From Rhodoblastus sp. 17X3 (lineage in GTDB: Bacteria > Pseudomonadota > Alphaproteobacteria > Rhizobiales > Beijerinckiaceae): 64,000 nucleotides of DNA. Location: NCBI RefSeq assembly GCF_030056575.1, contig NZ_JASHHX010000010.1, positions 1 to 64,000 of the forward strand. Direction: 5' to 3'. Both the position numbers and the translations under genes were made by a program. Under the pieces are notes generated by a model. The model was not told the origin of the DNA, searched no databases, and saw nothing but the letters and a program-made list of their open reading frames with translations. Shown here piece by piece: positions 21,264 through 30,879 of this stretch (position 1 is its first letter; each line of letters begins with the position of its first letter).

Positions 21264-22547
21264 ATGACCGATCAATTTTCTTATGATGTAGCCATTGTCG
21301 GCGCCTCGATCGCGGGGAGTGCGGCGGCGATCCTGTTTGCCCGCAAGGGGGCAAAAGTGGCGCTGATCGAGCGCGACGCCGATCCCGCCGCTTATAAGAA
21401 GGTATGCACCCACTACATCCAAGCCAGCGCCACGCCAACTCTCGAGCGACTTGGCCTCGCCGAAAAGATTGAAGCGGCGGGCGGCGTCCGGAACGAATTG
21501 GATTTTTATACGCGTTGGGGACGTATTCGCGCTCCCAGCCAGCAAACCATCAAGCGCCCGGCCTTTGGTTACAACATCCGACGCGAGAAACTCGACCCGA
21601 TGCTGCGCCAAATGGCGGCCGAGACGCCGGGAGTCGATTTCATCTCCGGCTTTTCCGCGCACGAATTGCTTCTGGTCAAAAATCGCATCTGCGGCGTCAT
21701 CATTCACGGTTGTGGCGGCGTGACGCGCCGGATAGAGGCGCGACTGACCGTCGGCGCCGACGGGCGCAATTCGCGGGTGGCGGAGTTGGCGGGCTTCTTC
21801 GCCAAAGAGAAGCCCCAGGGGCGCATCGGCTATTTCGCCCATTACCGCGATATTCCCCTGAAAAGCGGCAATCGCTCCCAGATGTGGTTCCTGGAGCCGG
21901 ACATCGCCTATACCTTTCCCAATGACGACGGCGTAACGCTGGTCGCCGCCCAGCCGACGCGCGCCAAGCTCGAGCAGTGGAAAAGAGATCCGGAAGCGGC
22001 AATGAAAGGGCTTTTCGCTCAATTGCCCGATGGGCCCAACCTGGAAAGGGCCACGCGACTTACGCCGTTTTTCGGCACGATCGAATATCCCAACTTGATC
22101 CGCAAAACCTCGCGGCCTGGCTTGGCGCTGATAGGCGATGCGGCCATGAGCATCGATCCCCTATGGGGCGTCGGCTGCGGATGGGCCTTTCAATCGGCGG
22201 AATGGCTGGCGGATATCGCCGGCGCCTCCTGTCAGGCCGTCGATGAGGCGCGTCTTGATCGAGACCTCTCGACTTACGCACGGACGCATCGATCAAAGCT
22301 CGCCGCCCACGAATTTCTGATCTGCGATTATTCGACGGGCCGTGATTATAATTTTGTCGAGCGACTGATGTATTCCGCTGCGGCGCGCGATTCCGTTTGT
22401 GCCGATCAACTTCTGGCTTTCGGCGCGCGTTGCATAACCGTCGGCCAATTCCTCAGTCCCAAGGCTTTGGCGCGTGCGGCGTGGGTCAATATTCGTCACG
22501 CCGTTGGTTCAACGGGACCGAACACAATGCCGTCGCCGGCGGAATAG
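21264..22547 (+). CDS. FAD-dependent oxidoreductase (monooxygenase / geranylgeranyl reductase type)
   Basis: The 427-residue protein has an N-terminal Rossmann FAD site DVAIVGASIAGSAAAILFAR, the ribose-binding acid in ALIERD, and the second FAD motif RPGLALIGDAAMSIDPLWGVG. This is the layout of PHBH-fold flavoproteins such as aromatic or isoprenoid hydroxylases, halogenases and geranylgeranyl reductases. The start at 21264 is preferred over 21252 because GGAGAGGG precedes it. The downstream alpha/beta hydrolase gene, 29 bp away, probably acts in the same pathway. Substrate unknown. Confidence 0.85.
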   Translation: MTDQFSYDVAIVGASIAGSAAAILFARKGAKVALIERDADPAAYKKVCTHYIQASATPTLERLGLAEKIEAAGGVRNELDFYTRWGRIRAPSQQTIKRPAFGYNIRREKLDPMLRQMAAETPGVDFISGFSAHELLLVKNRICGVIIHGCGGVTRRIEARLTVGADGRNSRVAELAGFFAKEKPQGRIGYFAHYRDIPLKSGNRSQMWFLEPDIAYTFPNDDGVTLVAAQPTRAKLEQWKRDPEAAMKGLFAQLPDGPNLERATRLTPFFGTIEYPNLIRKTSRPGLALIGDAAMSIDPLWGVGCGWAFQSAEWLADIAGASCQAVDEARLDRDLSTYARTHRSKLAAHEFLICDYSTGRDYNFVERLMYSAAARDSVCADQLLAFGARCITVGQFLSPKALARAAWVNIRHAVGSTGPNTMPSPAE

Positions 22548-22576
22548 CCGGCTTCTCAAATTGTTCGGAGCAAACC

Positions 22577-23446
22577 ATGTTGCGGTTGTCCCAAGTCATG
22601 GTCGCAAATGTGCGCACGTCCGTTTGCGAGAGCGGGCCAGCGGAGAATTCGGAAGCGGTGGTCTTCGTTCACGGCAATCCGGGCTTTTCCGCGGACTGGC
22701 AGGATCTGATGAAGCGCATTGCGCCTTTCTGCCGCTGTGTCGCGCCGGACATGCCGGGTTTCGGCCGTTCTGCGCGGCCCGCCGATTTCGATTACACCGT
22801 CGCGGGCTACGCCAACCATCTCAATGCCGTGCTGAAAAAACTCGGCGTCGCCAGGGCGCATCTAGTGCTGCATGATTTCGGCGGACCATGGGGCCTCGCC
22901 TGGGCGCTGGCCAATTCGCGGTCTTTGGCGAGCCTGACGCTGATCAATATCGGCCTGCTGCCGGATTATCACTGGCACTATCTGGCCAAAATCTGGCGTA
23001 CGCCAGTCGTAGGCGAGATCTTCATGGCCACAACGACGCGTTTCGGCTTCCACATGTTGCTGAAGCACGGCAATCCGCGCGGCCTGCCGAAAGAATTCAT
23101 CGACGGCATGTACGATCATTTTGACGCCGGAACGAGAAAAGCAGTGTTGAGACTCTATCGCGCCACCGACAAGCCGGGAGAAATGGCAGTAAAATTCGGC
23201 GACGCCTTCCGCTCTTGGACTTGTCCCGTGCTCGTTGTCTGGGGGCGGCGCGATCCTTATCTTCCCGTTCGCTATGCGGAACGCCAGCGCGAATTCTTCC
23301 GGCAAGCCCAAGTTCACGTTCTCGACGACAGCGGCCATTGGCCGCACGCCGACGATCCGGATCGGGTTGCGCAACTCGTCGTCCCATTCCTACAACACGC
23401 AACCTCCGGACGGGCAGCGAGCATGGGACGATCTGAAGTGGTGTGA
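22577..23446 (+). CDS. Alpha/beta hydrolase of the haloalkane dehalogenase / epoxide hydrolase type
   Basis: The 289-residue protein has the oxyanion motif FVHGNPGFSADW, a nucleophile elbow LVLHDFGGPWG with Asp rather than Ser, an acid in VVWGRRDPYLP, and the catalytic His in DSGHWPHADDP. An Asp nucleophile is typical of haloalkane dehalogenases and epoxide hydrolases, which form an ester intermediate. ATG at 22577 follows CGGAG. It is coupled to the flavoprotein gene, so a two-step oxidation then hydrolysis is plausible. Confidence 0.85.
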   Translation: MLRLSQVMVANVRTSVCESGPAENSEAVVFVHGNPGFSADWQDLMKRIAPFCRCVAPDMPGFGRSARPADFDYTVAGYANHLNAVLKKLGVARAHLVLHDFGGPWGLAWALANSRSLASLTLINIGLLPDYHWHYLAKIWRTPVVGEIFMATTTRFGFHMLLKHGNPRGLPKEFIDGMYDHFDAGTRKAVLRLYRATDKPGEMAVKFGDAFRSWTCPVLVVWGRRDPYLPVRYAERQREFFRQAQVHVLDDSGHWPHADDPDRVAQLVVPFLQHATSGRAASMGRSEVV

Positions 23447-23774
23447 CAATGCCGTATCATGTTGTGGGATTTGCAACTTGGCGCACTTAAAAACATCGAT
23501 AATTAAACCGGTTGGGATCCAGCGATCGACCTACTTTCTTGGGAGCGCGGTGAGGTCCTCGGCACCCTTGGTTCCAGTGCGGGTGATGGAAACCTTGCCG
23601 GCGGCTTTCTGGTGATTGGTCGCACGGCTGCTGCCTCTGTCGCAGGCCCCATTGGCGAGCGGATTCGGCCAAATCGGGGAAGCTGCACCGATGGCCAAGC
23701 CTCATGGCCAGCGTCGCCGGACCTCGCCGGTTCGCGGATTACGGGTTCAAATCTTGAACCCGTGAACCGCGCCG
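23447..23774. other. Gene-free stretch with a hairpin
   Basis: I find no supported gene. A perfect hairpin ACGGGTTCAA-ATC-TTGAACCCGT lies at 23741-23763; no T-run follows, so it is not a typical terminator. The stretch leads into the truncated paralogue at 23775. Confidence 0.4.
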
Positions 23775-23867
23775 ATGAAAAACGTCACTTCGAAATGCAC
23801 CTTTACGTCGCAGACGACGCTAGAGTGCGAATGGCGCGCCGACGCCATCAAGAGCGCCGCCAGGTGA
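23775..23867 (+). pseudogene. C-terminal fragment of a paralogue of the secreted protein at 20054
   Basis: The 30-residue frame contains KCTFTSQTTLECEWRADAIK and ends SAAR. This lines up with the C-terminus HCVFTSQTTLECEWSAQAIK, ending AAAR, of the secreted protein 3.3 kb upstream. The signal peptide and some 135 residues are missing. It indicates an old tandem duplication of the locus, followed by decay. Confidence 0.75.
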
Positions 23868-24077
23868 CTCGATTTGAGTCTCATTACCAAAGTCGGATCG
23901 CCCGCGGCTGGCGGTGCGTCACCGCCTGAACTGGCAGGAATGCCAAGATGCGTTCAACGGGGACGACTGGCCTCGACGAAGGCCGAGGCCATCTTTCATC
24001 CAACAGCGCCATTGCCAAGGTCGCCGGTCGCCAAGCCGTCGGTAATTGGAGGCGCCGATACCGTGAGAGTTGGTGTG

Positions 24078-24404
24078 ATGAACGATATTGCTGAGAGCCC
24101 GCGCAATGGATGCAAGCTGACCACAAACCGGACCATGCTCGAAAGAGCGACGACGACGATCTTGGATCTGCTCGACCCTGTCGTGGAGCCGCGGAGCATG
24201 ACCGACGCAATCACTCTGTTGAGCGACATCGACCGGGCGGTTGCGACCGTGCGCCTATGGCCCGAGTTTTCCGGCTTGACCGTCGAGGACCTTTTGTCAG
24301 TCGAGGACGAAGTCCTGAGACGAATTCATCAGCGAGCTCCGCTATTTCGATGCTCGCGAATTTCCTGGACCTCGGTCGCTGACGATGACTTCGGATCCCC
24401 TTGA
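24078..24404 (+). CDS. Hypothetical protein
   Basis: The 108-residue frame from ATG 24078 contains a plausible helical segment (LSDIDRAVATVRLWPEF, VEDLLSVEDEVLRRI), but the last 25 residues look random. There is no strong ribosome binding site and no family I recognise. It lies in a decaying stretch just before the tRNA fragment, so it may be a remnant. Confidence 0.3.
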   Translation: MNDIAESPRNGCKLTTNRTMLERATTTILDLLDPVVEPRSMTDAITLLSDIDRAVATVRLWPEFSGLTVEDLLSVEDEVLRRIHQRAPLFRCSRISWTSVADDDFGSP

Positions 24405-24486
24405 CTTGAGACCCAAACTTTGACCCATTGTCGGAAATCAGGCTAAAAAATCGCTGTAAAATCAACAGTTACGAGGCAAATTCGGA

Positions 24487-24506
24487 GAATCCCTCCCTCT
24501 CCGCCA
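24487..24506 (+). repeat. Displaced 3' end of tRNA-Ser (possible attachment-site remnant)
   Basis: The 20 bases GAATCCCTCCCTCTCCGCCA equal the usual 3' part of tRNA-Ser (T-loop end, acceptor stem and CCA) of alphaproteobacteria. The rest of a tRNA gene is not present upstream: no matching 5' acceptor GGAGAG or anticodon arm. Integrating elements often duplicate this part of tRNA genes as att sites, so this may mark an island end. Confidence 0.5.
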
Positions 24507-24748
24507 ACTATTTTCATAACTAATTGAAAATTTGTCGTTTTATCGGCTGATTGATTTTCAGCCCCGCTGTCGGCCCGACTTTTGGCGCGAGATCGGGTGC
24601 GATGGCATGGGGGAGCGACACTTCGTCTGTGGGCCGTCGTTTTTCGTCCCGCCCAGCCCCTTCAGTCCATTCCCCTCGGCACATGAAAAGAAGATTCGGC
24701 TGTTGTCGCAGGCGCCTTTGGCTCGCGCCACTGGATCCGCGCCCGCGG

Positions 24749-24898
24749 GATTTCGTCGAGCCCTACCTGCGTCAAATCCTCGGCTTCATCGGCGTCACGG
24801 ATGTGCAGACCGTTCGCGTCGAGGGGATGAACATCCCTGAACTGGCGATCGGCGCCGCGCCGAAGGCGAACAAGGCCGTCGCGGAGCTTGCTTTGTAA
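24749..24898 (+). pseudogene. C-terminal remnant of FMN-dependent NADH-azoreductase
   Basis: The last 49 residues of the frame, DFVEPYLRQILGFIGVTDVQ and then VRVEGMNIPEL, match the C-terminus of AzoR-type FMN-dependent quinone/azo reductases (about 200 residues). Upstream residues in the same frame do not fit, so some 150 residues are lost. It sits between the tRNA-Ser fragment and dinB. Confidence 0.7.
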
Positions 24899-24970
24899 GG
24901 ACCGCGCTCAACCGGACAGCGCGGCCTGGGCGGCTTCGCGCCACTTTGCAAACCTTGGCCGCCGAGCTAT

Positions 24971-24985
24971 GTTCAGTCTATGTTC
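24971..24985 (+). promoter_or_regulatory. LexA (SOS) box of dinB
   Basis: GTTC-AGTCTAT-GTTC matches exactly the alphaproteobacterial LexA operator GTTC-N7-GTTC. It ends 59 bp before the chosen dinB start, a normal position for repression of transcription by LexA. Confidence 0.85.
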
Positions 24986-25044
24986 TGGATAGGCAATCTA
25001 TCTCCGAGCGGCCAGTGGCGTCTCGTTCTGACCGGACCGCCTTC

Positions 25045-26202
25045 ATGAGCGCGACCCATTCGGAGAATTACGAAATCGCGCGGGAGCAGGCCGTCGAACC
25101 GGCGGCCGCCCCCGAGCGGGTGCGCAAAATCATCCATATCGACATGGACGCCTTTTTCGCCTCGGTCGAGCAGCGCGACGACCCGGCCTTGCGCGGCAGG
25201 CCCGTGGCGGTCGGCTTTGGCCGCGAACGCGGCGTGGTGGCGGCCGCCAGCTATGAGGCGCGCCAGTTTGGCGTTCGTTCCGCCATGCCCTCCGTGACCG
25301 CCTTGCGCAAATGCCCGGATCTCATTTTCACGCCGCCGCGCTTCGAGATCTATAAATCGGTCTCGATGCAGATCCGCGCCATTTTCGCCCGCTTCACGCC
25401 CTTGATCGAACCGCTGTCGCTCGACGAAGCCTATCTTGATGTCTCGGACCATTTGCCAGCAGGCGCGACAGCCACCGGAACCGCCGAGGCGATAAGAGCG
25501 CAAATCCGCGCCGAAACCGGGCTCACCGCCTCAGCCGGCGTGTCCTACAACAAATTCCTCGCCAAGCTGGCGTCCGATCAAAACAAGCCCGACGGCCTGT
25601 TTGTGATCACGCCGAAACAAGGGCCAGCCTTTGTGGAGCGTTTGCCGGTCGCCAAATTCCACGGCGTCGGCCCGGCGACCGCCAGGAAAATGCGGAGCCT
25701 CGGCATAGAGAACGGCGGCGATCTGAAAGTCTGCGCGCAGGATTTCCTGCAGCAGCATTTCGGCAAGGCGGCCCGCTATTATTTCGACATCGCCCGCGGC
25801 GTCGACGACCGTCCGGTGCGCCCCGATCGGCAACGCAAGTCGATCGGCGCCGAAACGACCTTCCTGCAAGATCTCCATTCCTTTGGCGACGCTGCGGCGG
25901 CCATGCCTGCGATCATCGACAAGGTCTGGCGACACTGCGAAAAGACGCGGCTGCGCGGGCGCACCGTCACCCTGAAAGTGAAATTTGCCGACTTTCGGCA
26001 GATCACCCGCAGCCAGACCCTTGCGGCGCCCATCGTCGCCCGCGACGACTTCGAGCGGCGCGCGCTGGCGCTGCTCGCCGCAATCTTTCCGTCGCCCAGG
26101 GGCGTCCGGCTGCTCGGCCTCACCCTGTCGGGCTTCGACGCGCCTTCGGGGCAAGGCGACGAGCAGCTGAGCCTGGCGCTGCATGAACCGCGAGATCCTT
26201 GA
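25045..26202 (+). CDS. dinB: DNA polymerase IV
   Basis: The 385-residue protein is a Y-family translesion polymerase: IIHIDMDAFFASVEQRD carries the first catalytic Asp and the steric-gate Phe, and SLDEAYLDVSD holds the other acidic residues. The helix-hairpin-helix region is visible at FHGVGPATARKMRSLGI and the little finger at KSIGAETTF. The start at 25045 excludes an upstream 33-residue extension that would run through the LexA box. The box shows that it belongs to the SOS regulon. Confidence 0.95.
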   Translation: MSATHSENYEIAREQAVEPAAAPERVRKIIHIDMDAFFASVEQRDDPALRGRPVAVGFGRERGVVAAASYEARQFGVRSAMPSVTALRKCPDLIFTPPRFEIYKSVSMQIRAIFARFTPLIEPLSLDEAYLDVSDHLPAGATATGTAEAIRAQIRAETGLTASAGVSYNKFLAKLASDQNKPDGLFVITPKQGPAFVERLPVAKFHGVGPATARKMRSLGIENGGDLKVCAQDFLQQHFGKAARYYFDIARGVDDRPVRPDRQRKSIGAETTFLQDLHSFGDAAAAMPAIIDKVWRHCEKTRLRGRTVTLKVKFADFRQITRSQTLAAPIVARDDFERRALALLAAIFPSPRGVRLLGLTLSGFDAPSGQGDEQLSLALHEPRDP

Positions 26203-26346
26203 ACGCTTGCGCTCTTGAATTCCGTCAAGATTAACGTTCGATAGACCTTGAATTGATGTTCAGCCAACCCGTGCTTTCAGCACGCGCATCCAGCAGCTAG
26301 AACTTGGCCTGTAGCAGAGCGTCCCGAAAATTCTGGAAAGTCTCAA

Positions 26347-27750
26347 ATGGAAATTATGAGGTCTGAAACCGATAGCCTAGGCGCGGTGGACGTTCCTGCG
26401 GACAAGCTCTGGGGCGCGCAAACGCAAAGGTCTCTCGAGCATTTTTCGATCGGCGCCGAGCTTATGCCGCGCGAGATGATCGGGGCCTACGCCTTCCTGA
26501 AAAAGGGCGCGGCGATTGCAAATCACAAAGATGGGCGTTTGCCCGATCAGCAATATGAATTGATCGTCGCCGTGTGCGACGAAATACTCGCGGGCCAGCA
26601 TCATGACATGTTTCCCCTGCATGTCTGGATGACGGGCAGCGGCACCCAGTTCAACATGAACGTCAACGAGGTCATTTCGAACCGTTGTTGCCAACTCGCG
26701 GGCAAGCCTCTGGCCAGCAAGGCGCCGGTTCATCCCAATGATCACGTGAACATGGCGCAGTCGTCCAACGACTCCTTCCCCTCGGCCATGTATATCGCCG
26801 CGGCTCTCGCCGTCTCGAACAGCCTTTTGCCGGCCGTCACGGCGTTGCGCGACTCGATCGCCTCCAAGGCCGACGAATGGAAAGACATCGTCAAGATCGG
26901 CCGGACGCACATGCAGGACGCGACGCCGCTCACCCTCGGCCAGGAATGGTCGGGATATGCCGGAATGCTGTCCGACGATCTCGACAATATCGACGCCGCG
27001 TTGAAGGGCGTTTATCGCCTGGCGCTTGGCGGAACGGCGGTCGGCACCGGCTTGAATTCGGCCCCGGGCTTCGCGGAGGCGGCCGCGGCGGAAATCGCAG
27101 CCTTGACGGGCTTGCCCTTCGTCACCGCGCCGAACAAATTCACAGTCCAGGGCGCGCATAACGCCCTCGTCAATCTGTCCGGCGCCTTGAAGACGCTGGC
27201 GGTCTCGCTGTTCAAGATCGCGAATGATATCCGGCTGATGTCCTGCGGGCCGCGCGCCGGCTTTGCAGAGCTCATGATTCCCGAAAACGAGCCGGGCTCC
27301 TCGATCATGCCCGGCAAGGTCAATCCCACGCAATGCGAGGCGATCACAATGGTCGCCGCACAGGTCATGGCGAATGACGTCGCCATCAATTTCGGCGGCG
27401 CCAGCGGCTATCTCGAGATGAATGTCTACAAGCCGCTGATGATCCACAATCTGACGCAATCGATCCGCCTGCTGACGGATAGCTGCGTCAATTTCAATCG
27501 CTTCCTTGTCGCCGGGACGAGGCCCAACCTGCAGCGAATCAAGGCCTATGTCGATCAGTCGCTGATGCTGGTGACGGCGCTCGCGCCCGTGATCGGCTAT
27601 GACCAGGCGTCCAAAATCGCGCATTTCGCGGCCGACAACGACCTCACCTTGAAAGCCGCGGCGCTTCAGCTCGGCATCGTCTCTGAAGCGGAATTCGATC
27701 GCATCGTCGATCCCGCGAAGATGGTGAGCCCTTATGTCGCCGCTGAATAG
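26347..27750 (+). CDS. fumC: Class II fumarate hydratase
   Basis: The 467-residue protein contains the fumarase/aspartase signature [16 protein letters not shown], the catalytic loop Ser, and the N-terminal [37 protein letters not shown] and [16 protein letters not shown] are further active-site regions. It converts fumarate to malate in the TCA cycle without an iron-sulphur cluster. GGAAAG precedes the ATG. The malic enzyme gene follows immediately, so the pair channels fumarate through malate to pyruvate. Confidence 0.96.
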   Translation: MEIMRSETDSLGAVDVPADKLWGAQTQRSLEHFSIGAELMPREMIGAYAFLKKGAAIANHKDGRLPDQQYELIVAVCDEILAGQHHDMFPLHVWMTGSGTQFNMNVNEVISNRCCQLAGKPLASKAPVHPNDHVNMAQSSNDSFPSAMYIAAALAVSNSLLPAVTALRDSIASKADEWKDIVKIGRTHMQDATPLTLGQEWSGYAGMLSDDLDNIDAALKGVYRLALGGTAVGTGLNSAPGFAEAAAAEIAALTGLPFVTAPNKFTVQGAHNALVNLSGALKTLAVSLFKIANDIRLMSCGPRAGFAELMIPENEPGSSIMPGKVNPTQCEAITMVAAQVMANDVAINFGGASGYLEMNVYKPLMIHNLTQSIRLLTDSCVNFNRFLVAGTRPNLQRIKAYVDQSLMLVTALAPVIGYDQASKIAHFAADNDLTLKAAALQLGIVSEAEFDRIVDPAKMVSPYVAAE

Positions 27751-27787
27751 CGCCGTTATTTCACAGCCAAAGCGTGTGGTGAAGAAT

Positions 27788-29425
27788 ATGTCCAATCCGA
27801 CTACGAAAAAACGTGGCGTCGAAGTTCTGCTGGACCCGGCCCTCAATAAATCGACGGCCTTCACGGAAGCGGAACGCGAGGCCCTGGGGATTGTCGGCCT
27901 CGTGCCCGACGTCACCGAGTCCGAAGATCTCCAGTTGCGCCGCGTCTTGCAGCAACTCGGTCACAAGTCGACCGATCTCGACCGCTACATCTACCTGGTC
28001 AATCTGCTCGATCACGACGAAACCCTGTTCTACCGGACGATCATGTCCGATCCAGCGCGGTTCCTGCCGATCGTCTACGATCCGACGATCGGCGAAGTCT
28101 GCCTCAAGTTCGGCCACATCTTCCGCGCGCCGCGCGGCATGTATCTTTCCATCGAGCGGCGCGGGCATGTCCGCGACGTCCTTCGCAACTGGCCGGTCGA
28201 GGACGTCAGGTTCATTTGCGTGACAGACGGCGGCCGCATTCTGGGGCTTGGAGACCTCGGCGCGAACGGAATGGGAATCCCGATCGGCAAGCTGCAATTA
28301 TATACCGCGGCGGCTGGCGTTCCGCCGCGCGGACTGATGCCGATGTATCTCGACGCCGGCACGAACAACGAACAATATCTTCAGGATCCCCTGTATCTCG
28401 GCCTGCGTCGCAAGCGGCCTCCGACGGAAGAATTGTTTTCCTTCGTCGACGAATTCATGGAGGCCGTCCAAGAGGTCTTCCCGAAATGCTGCGTTCACTT
28501 CGAAGACTGGACCGGCGCTGACGCCGTGCATCTCCTGCAGCGTTATCGCGACAAATATTGCGTCTATAATGACGACGTGCAGGGAACCGCCGGCATCACG
28601 CTCGCCGGGATGATCAACGCCTGCAAGCTCAAGGGAACGCGACTGGCGGACGAGCGCTATCTGTTCCTCGGCGCGGGATCGGCGGGCGTCGGTCTGGCGA
28701 ACCTCCTGTGCTCGGCGCTGGTGGAGCAAGGCCTGACCCTGGCTCAGGCTCAAGCCAACGTCCACATGTTCGACGTCAACGGCCTGCTGGAATCTACCAG
28801 GACGGATCTGTTCGATTTCCAGCGTCCCTATGCGCATCCACATGCGCCCACCCGGGATTTCCTCGCGGCGATCAAGAGCATCAAGCCGACGACGATCATC
28901 GGCGTCAGCACGATTGGCGGCGCGTTCTCCAGGGATGTGGTCGAGACGCTGAGCGCCATCGACGAGCGCCCGATCATCCTGGCCTTGTCCAACCCGACAG
29001 AGCACGCCGAATGCACGGCGGAGCAGGCCTATCGCTGGTCGAACGGCAAGGCCATTTTCGCGGCGGGCGTGCAGTTCCCGCCCGTCCAATACAACGGAAC
29101 GACTTTTCTGCCGGGCCAGGCCAATAATTTCTACATCTTCCCGGCCATCGGCATGGCGGTCTATGCGACGGAGGCCAAGCGCGTCCCCGACGAACTATTC
29201 ATCGAAGCGGCGAAAGCCGTCGCCGATCAGGTGCCCGAAAATCTATTGAAGCAGGGGATGCTCTACCCGCCGCAGTCGAACATTCTGGAGACCGAAATCA
29301 AGACCGCAACGCGAGTCGCGACTCGTATTTTCGATCTGGGACTGGCGGGCGTAGCGCGCCCACAGGACGTCGAGGCCCTGATTCGGAGCCATGTCTACAA
29401 CCCGCAATACCAGTCCTTCGCTTAG
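27788..29425 (+). CDS. maeA: NAD-dependent malic enzyme
   Basis: The protein (545 residues from this start) matches large malic enzymes of the MaeA type: ETLFYRTIMSDPARFLPIVY, the Arg-containing YLSIERRGHVRDVL, ILGLGDLGANGMGIPIGKLQ, FEDWTGADAVHLL, and the dinucleotide motif FLGAGSAGVGLANLL. It decarboxylates malate to pyruvate. An earlier ATG at 27734 would overlap fumC and add 18 residues; both starts are possible, and the later one has GGTGAAG upstream. With fumC it forms a compact operon 37 bp apart. Confidence 0.93.
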   Translation: MSNPTTKKRGVEVLLDPALNKSTAFTEAEREALGIVGLVPDVTESEDLQLRRVLQQLGHKSTDLDRYIYLVNLLDHDETLFYRTIMSDPARFLPIVYDPTIGEVCLKFGHIFRAPRGMYLSIERRGHVRDVLRNWPVEDVRFICVTDGGRILGLGDLGANGMGIPIGKLQLYTAAAGVPPRGLMPMYLDAGTNNEQYLQDPLYLGLRRKRPPTEELFSFVDEFMEAVQEVFPKCCVHFEDWTGADAVHLLQRYRDKYCVYNDDVQGTAGITLAGMINACKLKGTRLADERYLFLGAGSAGVGLANLLCSALVEQGLTLAQAQANVHMFDVNGLLESTRTDLFDFQRPYAHPHAPTRDFLAAIKSIKPTTIIGVSTIGGAFSRDVVETLSAIDERPIILALSNPTEHAECTAEQAYRWSNGKAIFAAGVQFPPVQYNGTTFLPGQANNFYIFPAIGMAVYATEAKRVPDELFIEAAKAVADQVPENLLKQGMLYPPQSNILETEIKTATRVATRIFDLGLAGVARPQDVEALIRSHVYNPQYQSFA

Positions 29426-29463
29426 GAAGCGGGGTTCGACCGCGGAGGCGGGAGCTATTTTCT

Positions 29464-30879
29464 TCAGTTCCCGCCGGCCGCGACCAGTCCCAGCGCATGG
29501 AGCGCGACGCCCGCCGCCGCCGAGGCGGCAAGAGTTTGCAACAGGCTCGCCCTGAAGCGGAATATGGCGACGACCGCGCCGACGGATAGAAGCAGGGCCC
29601 AAGGATCCATGCTGGCGATGACCGGAACGTCGAACGAGAAGCCGAATCCCTGCGCCGGAATGGTCTGGCGGAAGATCGTGTGGATCGCAAACCAGACGGC
29701 GAGATTGAGAATGACGCCGACGACGGCAGCGGTGATCGCCGACAGCGCGCCGGTCAGCGCCTTGTTGCCGCGCAATTGCTCGATATAGGGCGCGCCGAGG
29801 AAGATCCACAGGAAGCAGGGGGTGAAGGTCACCCAGACCGTCAGCAGGCCGCCGGCCGCGCCCGCGAGCAGCGGCGGCCATGCGCCCGGCGAGCGGTAAG
29901 CCGCCATGAAGCCCACGAATTGCAGCACCATGATCAGCGGGCCGGGCGTCGTCTCCGCCATGCCGAGGCCGTCGAGCATTTCGCCCGGCCTCAGCCAGTG
30001 AAAGTCGTCGACCGCCCGCTGCGCGACATAGGCCAGCGCCGCATAGGCGCCGCCAAAGGTCACCACCGCCATCTTGGAAAAGAACAAGGCGATCTGCGAA
30101 AAGATATTTGCCCCGCCGAGGAAAAACAGCAGCGCCGCAACCGGCGCGAGCCAGACGACGAGCCAGATCGCCGCGATCTTGAGTGAATGGCCGACGGCGA
30201 TCTTCGCATGGTCGGGCGTCTCTTCGCCCAGCAGGCTCTCGCCAGCCGCCGCGCCGCCCGTTCCATGGCCGCCACCCACCGCGAAGGCCGCAAGGCCGGC
30301 CCTGCCGCCGAAAAAGCCGATCACGCCCGCCGCCAGGATGATGAGCGGGAAGGCCACGTCGAAGAAGAAAATGGCGACAAAGGCCGCCGCCGCGAGCCCC
30401 TGCATGACGCGGTTCTTCAGGGCCTTCTTGCCGATGCGCTGGACGGCCTGCGACACGATCGCGAGGACCGCCGCCTTGAGGCCGAAGAATAGCGCGGCGA
30501 CGATTCCGACCTTGCCGAAGGCCGCATAGACGATGCTGAGAAACATGATGGCGACGGCGCCCGGCAGGACGAACAATCCCCCCGCCATGATCCCACCGGG
30601 GGTTCTGTGCATCAGCCAGCCGATATAGGTGGCGAGCTGCTGCGCCTCGGGGCCGGGCAGCAGCATGCAATAGTTGAGCGCGTGCAGAAACCGGCTGTCC
30701 GACACCCATTTCTTCTCGTCGACGAGAACGCGGTGCATCAAGGCGATCTGCCCTGCCGGTCCGCCGAAACTCAGGAGCGCGATGCGCGACCAGACCCGGA
30801 ACGCCTCGCCGAGCGAGACGCCATGTCCGGATTTATGTCCAGCTTCGGCGGCCGCAATGCCTCTGGTCAATTCGGTCAT
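29464..30879 (-). CDS. chrA: Chromate transporter
   Basis: The 471-residue membrane protein has two homologous CHR domains, seen as WSRIALLSFGGPAGQIALMH in the N-half and FSKMAVVTFGGAYAALAYV in the C-half, each followed by hydrophobic helices. This is the long-chain ChrA type that exports chromate. The start MTELTRGIAA overlaps the stop of the rhodanese-ChrB gene by 4 bp (ATGA). The adjacent ChrB-like domain supports a chromate-resistance function rather than sulphate transport. Confidence 0.93.
   Translation of the reverse strand: MTELTRGIAAAEAGHKSGHGVSLGEAFRVWSRIALLSFGGPAGQIALMHRVLVDEKKWVSDSRFLHALNYCMLLPGPEAQQLATYIGWLMHRTPGGIMAGGLFVLPGAVAIMFLSIVYAAFGKVGIVAALFFGLKAAVLAIVSQAVQRIGKKALKNRVMQGLAAAAFVAIFFFDVAFPLIILAAGVIGFFGGRAGLAAFAVGGGHGTGGAAAGESLLGEETPDHAKIAVGHSLKIAAIWLVVWLAPVAALLFFLGGANIFSQIALFFSKMAVVTFGGAYAALAYVAQRAVDDFHWLRPGEMLDGLGMAETTPGPLIMVLQFVGFMAAYRSPGAWPPLLAGAAGGLLTVWVTFTPCFLWIFLGAPYIEQLRGNKALTGALSAITAAVVGVILNLAVWFAIHTIFRQTIPAQGFGFSFDVPVIASMDPWALLLSVGAVVAIFRFRASLLQTLAASAAAGVALHALGLVAAGGN

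Noticed and set aside
23741-23763. tRNA T-arm-like sequence GGTTCAAATC
   Set aside because: It is part of a simple hairpin; the flanks form no cloverleaf.
26377-27915. A 512-codon minus-strand frame opposite fumC
   Set aside because: Antisense shadow; fumC is intact and conserved on the plus strand.
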